Notes: generated by a model from the sequence alone, not told the origin. A stretch of DNA of 11,598 bases from an uncultured Sulfuricurvum sp. (GCF_937936435.1 NZ_CALDDG010000009.1:1-11598); one strand, 5' to 3'; counted from the first letter of the stretch, positions 1 through 6,440 are shown. Translations and numbers: made by a program.

Positions 1-46
1 AGATAAAGGAATGTGACTGGAGTTCAGACGTGTGCTCTTCCGATCT
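1..46 (+). other. Illumina TruSeq index adapter left in the assembly (not genomic)
   Basis: Positions 13-46 read exactly as the constant part of the Illumina TruSeq index (P7/read 2) primer, from GTGACTGGAGTTC to CTCTTCCGATCT. Positions 1-4 (agat) match the end of the P7 flow-cell part. The eight bases between, aaaggaat at 5-12, sit where the index lies; the reverse complement ATTCCTTT matches what I remember of TruSeq index 27. The orientation is that of an adapter ligated to an insert starting at base 47, so genomic sequence begins at 47 and this is a contig edge. Adapter identity is recalled, not searched. Confidence 0.97.
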
Positions 47-68
47 CTGAAAATTCGTTGCTGTTTTT

Positions 69-647
69 TTAATCTTTAGGCCGATCAAAATAGTAGATCG
101 AACTATCGGTTTTTGGATGTTTGTTTTCCCAACTGAGATACGAACTTTTCAGATGGCTGCCGTCATCGGAAATTTCATGGATGATTTGATGGACATGGTC
201 TTCGTCGGATTGGCACAATTCCGTCGACATATCGCAGTCAAAAATGATTTTTTTAGGGGTGCTGTGCTGCAAATCGGCGAGAAATTCAGGCTGATTTTGT
301 TTCGAACAGTAATGGGTCGCTTTGAGATTGGTGCAGGCGATGTCTTTGCAATGGTACATAGTCACCATCTGCTTGGTCGTGTCGGGGAGAAGGTCTTCTT
401 GGATCGTCACCTCTCCGCCGATGAGTTTAAATGCGATGCCGGTAGCATTGGTTCCTACCAGAGGCAAGACGGCGGGATGTTTGTACGAGTTAGTTCCGAC
501 TTGCGCATCGGCGGGTGCAAGTACCCATCGCCCGCTTAGAGAGTCCTCCATCCAGTTAAAGAGTTCCCATGCCGTTGCATCGTCTCCGTAGCTACTACTG
601 TTTAAAGCAAGAATCGTCGAGATTGTCAGTGTGATTTTTTTGACCAT
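69..647 (-). CDS. Secreted cysteine-containing protein of unknown function
   Basis: 192 residues, family not recognised. Residues 1 to about 21 look like a Sec signal peptide: a KK pair, a hydrophobic stretch, then SSSYG before DD. The mature part has five cysteines (100, 105, 114, 138, 145), an odd number, in the second half, and an early SGRWVLAP segment. It ends in a polar tail. The start is ATG at 647, with GGAAGG nine bases upstream inside the last codons of the thioredoxin-fold gene. Only 3 bases separate the two genes, so co-transcription is very likely. With an export signal and several cysteines it may be a folding client or partner of that oxidoreductase; this is inferred from position only. 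The stop lies 22 bases from the adapter junction, so the gene is complete. Confidence 0.8.
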   Translation of the reverse strand: MVKKITLTISTILALNSSSYGDDATAWELFNWMEDSLSGRWVLAPADAQVGTNSYKHPAVLPLVGTNATGIAFKLIGGEVTIQEDLLPDTTKQMVTMYHCKDIACTNLKATHYCSKQNQPEFLADLQHSTPKKIIFDCDMSTELCQSDEDHVHQIIHEISDDGSHLKSSYLSWENKHPKTDSSIYYFDRPKD

Positions 648-650
648 AGA

Positions 651-1346
651 TTAGAGCCTTCCCCAATTGATTTTATTGAAATCGCTATCCAAAACGGTCG
701 GAGTCCCTTCTATCCCCGATTGTTCTGCAAGATTTACCTGAGCATCGATCATTGCATCGAGTTGTTTGTCTTCTTCTTCGTTTAGGGCGAGATTATGATA
801 TTCGGTTGAGCCGTTGGCGATGGCAATCAGCCTTTCGGCACGCCCTTCTTTATCTTTTAGAATCCATTTGCTCATCGGTATTGCGTCATCGTGAAACGGG
901 AGGGGAAAGAGATATATTTTAAACGTGTATTTCTCCGCAAGTGAAGGCATAAGTCTTTCAAACTGTTTGCAATAAGGACATTGTGGATCGACAAATACGT
1001 ATACGGTTTTTTTGCCCGATCCGTAAGTAAAGGCTTCTTTTCCTTCTATCATATGTTTGTCGACGCTAAATACAACTTTCCCTTGCCCGTTTGCATAAAG
1101 CGCATCGCCCATGATGAGGATTTTTTTGTCTTTCGTAATAAAGAAATCAAACGGTTTTTGGGGTTCGGCATCGGCACCGCGTGTCGATTCTCCGTGTACG
1201 AGATAAAGATTTCCTTCGTCTTGTACCTTTAGAATACGAATTTGATTGGATTGAATGATTTCTAGGGAGTTCAGCTCGGAAAGAATCGAATCGTCTGCCG
1301 TGAGTGCAGAAGCCGATAGTAAAACACTACAGAGAAACTTTTTCAT
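651..1346 (-). CDS. Periplasmic DsbC/DsbG-like thiol:disulfide protein (CPYC thioredoxin fold)
   Basis: 231 residues. Residues 1-17 form a signal peptide (MKKFLCSVLL..ALTA). Residues about 18-95 correspond to the N-terminal dimerisation region of DsbC/DsbG proteins. From about 112 there is a thioredoxin fold with FVDPQCPYC, the redox pair being Cys123 and Cys126, and the Thr-cis-Pro loop is GTPT at 214-217. In this family such proteins act in the periplasm, isomerising wrong disulfides or reducing oxidised cysteines. CPYC is the E. coli DsbG version, while DsbC has CGYC, so isomerase versus sulfenate reductase cannot be decided. The protein ends about 14 residues after the cis-Pro loop, so the C-terminal helix seen in E. 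coli DsbC is short or absent. The ATG has AAGGGG six bases upstream. It is followed 3 bases later by a secreted cysteine-containing protein. Confidence 0.88.
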   Translation of the reverse strand: MKKFLCSVLLSASALTADDSILSELNSLEIIQSNQIRILKVQDEGNLYLVHGESTRGADAEPQKPFDFFITKDKKILIMGDALYANGQGKVVFSVDKHMIEGKEAFTYGSGKKTVYVFVDPQCPYCKQFERLMPSLAEKYTFKIYLFPLPFHDDAIPMSKWILKDKEGRAERLIAIANGSTEYHNLALNEEEDKQLDAMIDAQVNLAEQSGIEGTPTVLDSDFNKINWGRL

Positions 1347-1368
1347 CTTTTGCCCCTTTTTTCCACCT

Positions 1369-1374
1369 ATTGTA
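1369..1374 (-). promoter_or_regulatory. Candidate extended -10 element for the DsbC/G-like gene
   Basis: On the minus strand the sequence is TGATACAAT: a TACAAT hexamer (5 of 6 to TATAAT) with the TG of an extended -10 one base upstream. It lies 22 bases before the ATG at 1346, giving a leader of about 15 bases. There is no good -35 hexamer at 17 bases, only a T-run, which is tolerated in Campylobacterota promoters. Predicted by eye. Confidence 0.4.
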
Positions 1375-1415
1375 TCAGGTTTGTCAGCAAAAAAAATAAA
1401 GTTTTACACTCATTA

Positions 1416-1733
1416 TTATTGTCGGTTCATCGTTTTAGCGTTTAGTCGTATTTCGGCGGGTTTATAGCCGTGTCGGGAGGCTTTTTCATAGAGTTTCCGG
1501 GCTTTATCGATATCTTTGTCGACGCCGCTACCCGTTTCATAGAGTATTCCCAAATCGACACAGGCAGGGAGGTTATTGTTTCGACATCCTTTCTCGTATA
1601 GTTCGGCTGCTTTACTCTCCCATCCTATCTTTTGACAAATTGTACCGTTGAGATAGGCAAAACGCTCGGAATATCCTAGATACAGCGCTAGAGAGATCAA
1701 TAATAACAATAAGAATAGAGCGATCGATTTCAC
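1416..1733 (-). CDS. Membrane-anchored or secreted Sel1-repeat protein
   Basis: 105 residues. Residues 4-20 are a run of Leu/Ile/Ala/Phe acting as a signal or membrane anchor. Residues about 38-95 are Sel1-like repeats (TPR-like helical pairs): KAAELYEKGCRNNNLPACVDLGILYETGSGV, then a second repeat starting DKARKLYEKASRHGYKPAEIRL. In the first repeat Cys50 and Cys58 are separated by seven residues, the pattern that forms an intra-repeat disulfide in Helicobacter cysteine-rich Sel1 proteins (Hcp). In the second repeat the same two places are Ala85 and Ala93. A third cysteine is Cys33. Sel1 proteins usually mediate protein-protein contacts; no partner can be named. The start is GTG at 1733, supported by AAAGGGAC upstream and a perfect TATAAT beyond it. 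The whole is short for the family, essentially one full repeat and part of another. Confidence 0.82.
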   Translation of the reverse strand: MKSIALFLLLLLISLALYLGYSERFAYLNGTICQKIGWESKAAELYEKGCRNNNLPACVDLGILYETGSGVDKDIDKARKLYEKASRHGYKPAEIRLNAKTMNRQ

Positions 1734-1764
1734 CGGATGTCCCTTTGTATACAGTGTAAAGGGG

Positions 1765-1770
1765 ATTATA
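1765..1770 (-). promoter_or_regulatory. Candidate -10 element for the Sel1-repeat gene
   Basis: A perfect TATAAT on the minus strand, 31 bases upstream of the GTG start at 1733, in the short gap after the zinc-ribbon gene. No recognisable -35 hexamer lies 16-18 bases further upstream. It suggests the Sel1 gene can be transcribed independently of the gene before it. Confidence 0.4.
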
Positions 1771-1805
1771 CCGTATCGAAGGAAGGGAGGATTGGAAAAT
1801 CCAAA

Positions 1806-2177
1806 TCATTCCGATGTGGGAAAAGGGGTACTGGTGTAAAATAGGATTTTCCCGCATTCCGTACAGTAATGCTCATATTGGAAGAGCTTATTAATGAGCT
1901 GACGGCTCTCAATCAAATTATTTTCACACGTGAAGCAGGTAATGAAATTTTCCTGCACGTTGTTTGGATATTTTGCTTTGTACCATGCATACGTTCTGAT
2001 TTCGGATTTAGATAACTGCTTCAGCTGATTTACAATGAGACTTAGCGGAATAATCAAAAGCATGATGCCCAGGCTGAGAAAAAACAGATCAAATTCCAAT
2101 ATAAGCGAATAGAAGACGGCAAATATACCGAGCAACATAAAGAGAAGACTGAGTACGACGGGTGTTTTGCTATTCAT
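1806..2177 (-). CDS. Small two-TM membrane protein with C-terminal four-cysteine zinc-ribbon-like domain
   Basis: 123 residues, family not recognised. Two hydrophobic segments, about 6-26 and 31-50, are strong transmembrane candidates separated by a short acidic turn (LEFD). A basic stretch follows (KQLSKSEIR). The C-terminal part has CFTC (Cys81, Cys84) and CTEC (Cys105, Cys108), two CxxC knuckles 20 residues apart, as in zinc ribbons or rubredoxin-like knuckles. The cysteine domain is probably cytoplasmic, given the basic residues after TM2; this is inferred. The start ATG at 2177 has AAGAGG seven bases upstream. It is the first gene of the minus-strand group and is divergent from tssA across a 370-base spacer. 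It resembles no known T6SS component, so shared regulation is possible but unproven. Confidence 0.75.
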   Translation of the reverse strand: MNSKTPVVLSLLFMLLGIFAVFYSLILEFDLFFLSLGIMLLIIPLSLIVNQLKQLSKSEIRTYAWYKAKYPNNVQENFITCFTCENNLIESRQLINKLFQYEHYCTECGKILFYTSTPFPTSE

Positions 2178-2453
2178 GAAAATGCCTCTTACGTCAAAAG
2201 TGTTTTTAGACGTTACCTATATTTAACGGATACTATTAAACATTATGTTGGAGTTTAGCTTACATCTTATTGAAACTAGTATACATCATTTCTATAGATC
2301 AGATTCGGTTTTGCTGGAGAAGTGTATCGAAAACATTTTAGAGCATTAAAAATATAGGTGAAAAATTAAGAGATTAAAATTTTATTTAGTTATAAAACAT
2401 TTGAATAAATCGGATATTATGAATTAAAAGTAACGTAAAATATTTCAAATAAA

Positions 2454-2475
2454 TTTTAAAAAATATTTTTTAAAA
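2454..2475. repeat. Perfect 22-bp A/T-only palindrome upstream of tssA
   Basis: The sequence is T4-A6-TA-T6-A4, identical to its reverse complement over all 22 bases. It lies 72 bases before the TTG start and just upstream of the candidate -35. It could be an operator dyad, a bent or cruciform-prone element, or chance in A/T-only sequence. By rough reckoning, chance is around 10% for a region this AT-rich. Confidence 0.6.
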
Positions 2476-2479
2476 GTTT

Positions 2480-2507
2480 TTGTAAAGAAAAAAGAGAGTA
2501 GTATTCT
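2480..2507 (+). promoter_or_regulatory. Candidate sigma-70-type promoter of the tss operon
   Basis: TTGTAA at 2480-2485 (4 of 6 to TTGACA) and TATTCT at 2502-2507 (4 of 6 to TATAAT), separated by 16 bases. The predicted transcript would start near 2514, leaving a leader of about 34 bases before tssA. The location is right but both hexamers are weak, and many near-matches are expected in such AT-rich DNA. Confidence 0.3.
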
Positions 2508-2536
2508 GATTTAAAAATAACAATAAATCATATTTA

Positions 2537-2550
2537 TAGGTATAAACTTG
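2537..2550 (+). promoter_or_regulatory. Weak ribosome site and TTG start of tssA
   Basis: TAGG ends seven bases before TTG at 2548. The next in-frame candidate, ATG at 2560, has no purine-rich site at the right distance, and an in-frame TAA at 2524 rules out longer forms. TTG is therefore preferred. Weak initiation at the first gene could limit output of the cap protein relative to the strongly marked tssB that follows. Confidence 0.5.
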
Positions 2551-4038
2551 TCTGACCTTATGTTACATCCTATTTCAGAACAATTCATATGCGGCAGTGA
2601 TGCCAGGTATGATGATACTTATTTGACAATTGAATCTGAGATAGACAAGATGAATAGTCCCGGTGGAACGGCACAAATCAATTGGCAATACATTCGCGAT
2701 GAATCCTCATCACTGATTGAATCGTCAACAAAAGATATCAAACTTGTGTCTTGGTGGGCATATGCACAATATAGATTAGAGGGAATGGCTGGATTCCGTT
2801 ATGCGTTAGAGGTGATGAATCAGTTGTTGGAATCTTTCGGAAAAGAGCTTTTTCCGAAATCACATAGAGCTAAATGGGGTGCTTTTTCTTGGTTTGAGAC
2901 GGTGATGAATCTTCAGATTATTCAAGATCGCCAAATTGGTATTTCCATCGATGATGCAGAAACGTATTTAGAACTTTTACGTCTTTTACAGAAATCTGTT
3001 CAAGTCGTATGTGAGGTTGATGATCGGTTATTTTCAGAAGCATGTCGACTCTTAGAAATAAAAGTATCTGAAAAAAAGCGACGCGATGAAAATGATAAAC
3101 CGAAAGTTTCGACAACTCCCCTTAGTGCTTTAGATAATAATTCAAGCGGTGAGATTACAAACGATGCCGATGCGATCAAAGTATTGAATCATCTGAAAAA
3201 AAATGCTGAGCAGTTAGCCCATTATTGGCGTGAACGTCAAATAGAAGATATTCGTGCATTACGCCTTACTCGGATGATCAGTTGGCTTGAAATCGACACC
3301 CTTCCACACGTTCAGAACGGAAATACGATGCTCAATCCTCCCAGCAGTGAACGTATTGATCAGATCGATTCTTTAATTTCAGAGGGAAAAAAAGATGCAG
3401 CATTGCAGATTATTGAAAATGTGATTTTTCGCTCACCCTTTTGGCTCTTTGGACATTTTAAGGCATTTGAATTATACGAATCAATCCAAAAAAACAAAGC
3501 CGCATCCGAAGTGAGAAATATGCTGATGAGTTTTGTCAATTCTAACGAAGGCGTAACTGAGCTTAAATTTCGTGATGGGACACCATTCGTTCCGTCGCAA
3601 ATGAGAGAGTGGCTGAATGAACAAACAAGAGGGGGTATGGTTGGCGAAGAGAGTGATAAACCTGTTGACGTGTTAGCGCTTATCGGCGAGCAATGTTATG
3701 AACTTGTCAATAAAAAGAATTCAAAAGAGGCGATGGAGATGCTTCAGCGCTCATTTAGAGATGCGGGCTCACAAGAAGAAAAATTCCGATGGAGACTTCT
3801 TCATGCGCAAGTAGCACTTGCCGCGGGTAAACCGCTGATGGCATTAGCGCTTATTGAAGAGCTAGAGCGGGAGATAGAACACTTTTCTCTCGAAGAGTGG
3901 CAACCCGAATTGGTGGCAGAGGTCTATCGTTTTTATCTCAATTCGTTTAACCGAACCCAAATAGAACGTGAAAAATACGATATCGCGTTCCAACGTCTGT
4001 GCCGAGTGGATATGGCAGCAGCAATCGACATTAAATAA
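2548..4038 (+). CDS. tssA: Type VI secretion system assembly/cap protein TssA (ImpA/VasJ type)
   Basis: 496 residues from TTG, 492 if ATG at 2560 is used. Residues about 7-125 are the ImpA N-terminal domain, with HPISEQFICGSDARYDDTY and WWAYAQYRLEGMAGF. Residues about 168-200 are a charged, Ser/Asn-rich linker. From about 265 to 490 the protein is helical and repeat-like, ending in a VasJ-type C-terminal domain (FRWRLLHAQVALAAGKP..ALALIEELEREIE..LEEWQPELVAEVY). In this family TssA primes baseplate and tube/sheath assembly, and in some systems caps the distal end of the growing sheath, in the cytoplasm. It is the first gene of the tss operon and is followed 11 bases later by tssB. The VasJ-like tail suggests the class with a TPR-like cap domain; the exact class is inferred, not tested. 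Confidence 0.93.
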   Translation: MSDLMLHPISEQFICGSDARYDDTYLTIESEIDKMNSPGGTAQINWQYIRDESSSLIESSTKDIKLVSWWAYAQYRLEGMAGFRYALEVMNQLLESFGKELFPKSHRAKWGAFSWFETVMNLQIIQDRQIGISIDDAETYLELLRLLQKSVQVVCEVDDRLFSEACRLLEIKVSEKKRRDENDKPKVSTTPLSALDNNSSGEITNDADAIKVLNHLKKNAEQLAHYWRERQIEDIRALRLTRMISWLEIDTLPHVQNGNTMLNPPSSERIDQIDSLISEGKKDAALQIIENVIFRSPFWLFGHFKAFELYESIQKNKAASEVRNMLMSFVNSNEGVTELKFRDGTPFVPSQMREWLNEQTRGGMVGEESDKPVDVLALIGEQCYELVNKKNSKEAMEMLQRSFRDAGSQEEKFRWRLLHAQVALAAGKPLMALALIEELEREIEHFSLEEWQPELVAEVYRFYLNSFNRTQIEREKYDIAFQRLCRVDMAAAIDIK

Positions 4039-4049
4039 AAGGAGTCACA

Positions 4050-4529
4050 ATGAATAAACAGTCCGAATCACCGAAAGAAAGAATCAACGTAACGTATAAA
4101 CCGGCGACGGGGGATCAAAACGAAGAGATTGAAATTCCGTATAAAGTCACTGTTTTAGGAGAATTCAATCCTAACGAAGAGAAAAAACCGGTCGAAGAGA
4201 AGAAAGTGATTAACATCAATAAAAATAATTTTAACGATGTGTTGAAAAATCAAGGTCTCTCCTTGGAGTTTGCTGTTCCTAATCGCTTAACGGATGATGG
4301 AAACGATATGAGCGTATCACTCAAAATTCAGAGTATGAAAGACTTCTCCCCTGAAAATATCGTCGAAAATGTGGAAGAAATGAAAAAATTGATGGAACTT
4401 CGCCAATCGCTGATCGCACTGAAAGGGCCGCTAGGGAATATCCCTGCATTTAGAAAAGCGATAGAAAACGCGATTTCCGATAAAGATGAACGTGAAAAAT
4501 TGTTAAACGAACTTACATCAGCCGAATAA
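4050..4529 (+). CDS. tssB: T6SS contractile sheath small subunit TssB (VipA)
   Basis: 159 residues, normal family length. Conserved blocks run in order: IEIPYKVTVLGEFNP (about 27-41), INKNNFNDVLKNQGLSLEFAVPNRL (about 56-80), MSVSLKIQSMKDFSPENIVENVEEMKKLMELRQSL (about 87-121) and the signature LKGPLGNIPAFRKAI (about 123-138). TssB and TssC form the tubular sheath that contracts in the cytoplasm and drives the Hcp tube out of the cell. The ATG is preceded by a strong AAAGGAG six bases upstream, much better than the site of tssA, in line with the high copy number of sheath subunits. tssC follows 9 bases later. A charged Glu/Lys linker near 42-52 is the only less conserved part. Confidence 0.97.
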   Translation: MNKQSESPKERINVTYKPATGDQNEEIEIPYKVTVLGEFNPNEEKKPVEEKKVININKNNFNDVLKNQGLSLEFAVPNRLTDDGNDMSVSLKIQSMKDFSPENIVENVEEMKKLMELRQSLIALKGPLGNIPAFRKAIENAISDKDEREKLLNELTSAE

Positions 4530-4538
4530 AGGGAAGAC

Positions 4539-6017
4539 ATGACAACTGAAGCAAGACAACAAATCCAAGGTAACGAATTAAACGGATTTCTTTTAGACAA
4601 CATTATTGCCGAAACCAATCTTACACGAGAAGATGAAACGTACGGTGTCGTTAAAAGCGGCGTCGGTGCATTGATACGCGAACTATTGAAATCAGAGAAC
4701 TCTGAAGAAAAAGTGAATAAATCGATTGTCGATCGGATGATTGCGCAGATCGATGCAAAAATAAGTGCACAAATGGATGAGATTCTGCATCAGCAACAAT
4801 TTCAGGCTCTCGAATCGAAATGGCGCGGTTTGTATATGTTGGTTGAACGCACGGACTTCCGTCAAAATATAATGATGGAAATCATCAATGTTTCCAAAGA
4901 AGAGCTGTTGGAAGATTTTGAAGAGTGTCTCGACATTACGCAATCGGGGCTTTACAAGCATGTTTACAGCTCAGGATACGGACAATTCGGAGGTCAGCCG
5001 GTTGGGACGATCATTGCTGATTATCAGCTCTCGCCTTCGAATGTTGACATCAAATTTTTAAACAAAGTGGCATCAATTGCCGCCATGAGCCACGCTCCGT
5101 TTATCGCTGCGGCAGGTCCGAAATTCTTTGGTTTGGAGAGCTTCGAAGGACTGCCGGATCTAAAAGATTTACAAGATGTTATGAGCTCCCCTCAATTTGC
5201 GGGATGGCGCGGATTTCGGGAAACAAATGAAGATTCCCGTTATGTCGGTTTAACGTTGCCGCGTTTCCTACTCAGAGCACCGTATGACCCCGAAAATAAT
5301 CCTGTTGCAAAATTTGTCTATAAAGAAAATGTCTCTAATAGCCATGAGTCGTACCTTTGGGGAAATACCGTTTATGCTTTTGCTAGTGCCTTAACCAAAA
5401 GTTTTTCCAATTATCGCTGGTGTACCAATATTATCGGACCGAGTAGCGGCGGAGCGATCACGGATCTGCCGGTCCATACTTTTGAAAGTATGGGGGATGT
5501 CGAAATGAAAATTCCGACAGAGGTATTAGTCTCGGATCGTCGAGAATATGAGCTTTCAGAGCAAGGATTTATCCCTTTGACCATGAGAAAGGGGAGTAAT
5601 AATGCAGCATTTTTTGCGGCCAATTCTGCACAGGCACCGAAAATTTTTGCCAATACTCCGGAAGGCAAAGAAGCTGAGCTGAATTATAAACTTGGAACCC
5701 AGCTTCCATATCTTTTTGCAATTACACGTATGTCTCACTATATCAAAATCTTGCAGCGAGAATACATCGGCTCATGGCGTGAACGTTCGGATTTGGAACG
5801 TGAACTTAATAAATGGGTTAAACAATATATTGCCGATCAGGAAAATCCGAGTGCGGAGATTCGTAGTAAGCGACCGTTTAAAAAAGCGCAAATACTGGTA
5901 GAGGATGTGGAAGGCGATCCGGGCTGGTACCGTGTCAAAATGTCTTTGCGCCCCCATTTTAAATATATGGGAGCAAGTTTCGAACTCTCTCTCGTCGGAA
6001 AGCTGGATAAGGAGTAG
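4539..6017 (+). CDS. tssC: T6SS contractile sheath large subunit TssC (VipB)
   Basis: 492 residues, full length. The N-terminal helix GFLLDNIIAETNLTR (about 16-30) corresponds to the VipB segment that ClpV recognises on contracted sheaths, fitting the clpV gene found in the same operon. Core blocks include LESKWRGLYMLVERTDF, GTIIADYQLSP, MSHAPFIAAAGPKFFG, SRYVGLTLPRFLLRAPY, SYLWGNTVYAFASALTKSF and FIPLTMRKGSNNAAFFAANSAQ. The C-terminus, RPHFKYMGASFELSLVGKLDKE, is the typical end of the family. With TssB it builds the sheath around the Hcp tube. GGGAAG lies just before the ATG. The stop is followed 3 bases later by the tssE start. Confidence 0.98.
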   Translation: MTTEARQQIQGNELNGFLLDNIIAETNLTREDETYGVVKSGVGALIRELLKSENSEEKVNKSIVDRMIAQIDAKISAQMDEILHQQQFQALESKWRGLYMLVERTDFRQNIMMEIINVSKEELLEDFEECLDITQSGLYKHVYSSGYGQFGGQPVGTIIADYQLSPSNVDIKFLNKVASIAAMSHAPFIAAAGPKFFGLESFEGLPDLKDLQDVMSSPQFAGWRGFRETNEDSRYVGLTLPRFLLRAPYDPENNPVAKFVYKENVSNSHESYLWGNTVYAFASALTKSFSNYRWCTNIIGPSSGGAITDLPVHTFESMGDVEMKIPTEVLVSDRREYELSEQGFIPLTMRKGSNNAAFFAANSAQAPKIFANTPEGKEAELNYKLGTQLPYLFAITRMSHYIKILQREYIGSWRERSDLERELNKWVKQYIADQENPSAEIRSKRPFKKAQILVEDVEGDPGWYRVKMSLRPHFKYMGASFELSLVGKLDKE

Positions 6018-6020
6018 ATT

Positions 6021-6440
6021 GTGGCGTATAAAGGGAGCCTTTTTGAACGGTTAAGCCCACCGTCACGGCATATTCACGCGAGTAAAGACGAAGAAGCGAT
6101 ATATCAATCCGTCGCTAACAATCTGTCTCGTATTTTTTCTACCAATGCCGGAAGTGCAGAAACGGTTCACGACTACGGACGTCCCGATCTTAATAACCTT
6201 CATATGAGTCAAAAAGATTCAATCGAGATGATTGAAAAAAGTGCGGAAATATGTATCCGAAAATATGAGCCTCGTCTTTTTAACGCACGTGTCGGTATAT
6301 CGCGAGAACAGCTTCATATCAACGAAATGAATGTACATATCGAAGGTTTTTTAAATCTTAACCGTGTAACAAAAAAAGTGACCTTCAAAGCAAATTTATT
6401 AGGCAACGGTGCCGTCAAGGTTTTCAGAGATGACAATTAA
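6021..6440 (+). CDS. tssE: T6SS baseplate component TssE (gp25-like)
   Basis: 139 residues, normal for the family. It begins with the typical SLFERL (6-11). It has a region like the usual YG.PDL motif (DYGRPDLNNL, 51-60) and the conserved EPR motif in KYEPRLFNARV (Glu83, Pro84, Arg85). It is homologous to phage T4 gp25, the wedge protein that starts sheath polymerisation at the baseplate. The start is GTG at 6021; AAGGAG at 6009-6014 ends six bases before it, within the last codons of tssC. The 3' end overlaps the start of tssF by 11 bases, suggesting translational coupling. No gene, in particular no hcp, separates it from tssC. Confidence 0.95.
   Translation: MAYKGSLFERLSPPSRHIHASKDEEAIYQSVANNLSRIFSTNAGSAETVHDYGRPDLNNLHMSQKDSIEMIEKSAEICIRKYEPRLFNARVGISREQLHINEMNVHIEGFLNLNRVTKKVTFKANLLGNGAVKVFRDDN
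6417..6432 (+). promoter_or_regulatory. Ribosome site that fixes the tssF start at ATG 6430
   Basis: AAGG at 6417-6420 stands nine bases before ATG 6430. An in-frame GTG at 6409 would add seven residues (MPSRFSE) but has no purine-rich site and is not family-like. The protein from 6430 starts MTINNYYLQEL, as TssF proteins do. Confidence 0.7.

Larger units (their letters stand above)
2178..2547. other. Divergent intergenic control region, extremely AT-rich toward tssA
   Basis: No gene was found here: no ORF with a plausible start and ribosome site, and no tRNA-like fold. The left 160 bases are ordinary. In the right part, 2341-2547, I count 33 G/C in 207 bases (about 16%), far below the genes on both sides, with many A- and T-tracts. 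It must hold the promoter of the tss operon and that of the 1806-2177 gene. I searched for a sigma-54 promoter (GG, ten bases, GC) and saw none that is convincing. A short inverted repeat, ACGTC at 2191-2195 with GACGT at 2209-2213, lies just upstream of the minus-strand gene. Confidence 0.8.

Noticed and set aside
117..539. 140-residue open frame on the plus strand
   Set aside because: It lies antisense inside the secreted cysteine protein gene, has no ribosome site and no family-like composition. It is a shadow.
1789..1802. Short hairpin GGATT-GGAA-AATCC as terminator after the zinc-ribbon gene
   Set aside because: The stem is only 5 bp and no T-run follows on the minus strand, so it is not a convincing terminator.
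1612..1857. 81-residue open frame on the minus strand
   Set aside because: It overlaps both the Sel1 gene and the end of the zinc-ribbon gene in another frame. Both of those have clear domain features and ribosome sites, so this is a shadow.
2191..2213. Inverted repeat ACGTC/GACGT as an operator
   Set aside because: Only 5 bp arms with a 13-base spacer. Such pairs are frequent by chance, so it is noted in the spacer entry only.
2178..2547. Sigma-54 promoter for the T6SS operon
   Set aside because: Several T6SS operons use sigma-54, so I looked for GG-N10-GC with good flanks on both strands. I saw none that holds up.
6409..6429. GTG 6409 as start of tssF
   Set aside because: No ribosome site, deeper overlap with tssE, and the added residues are not family-like. 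ATG 6430 gives the usual TssF N-terminus.
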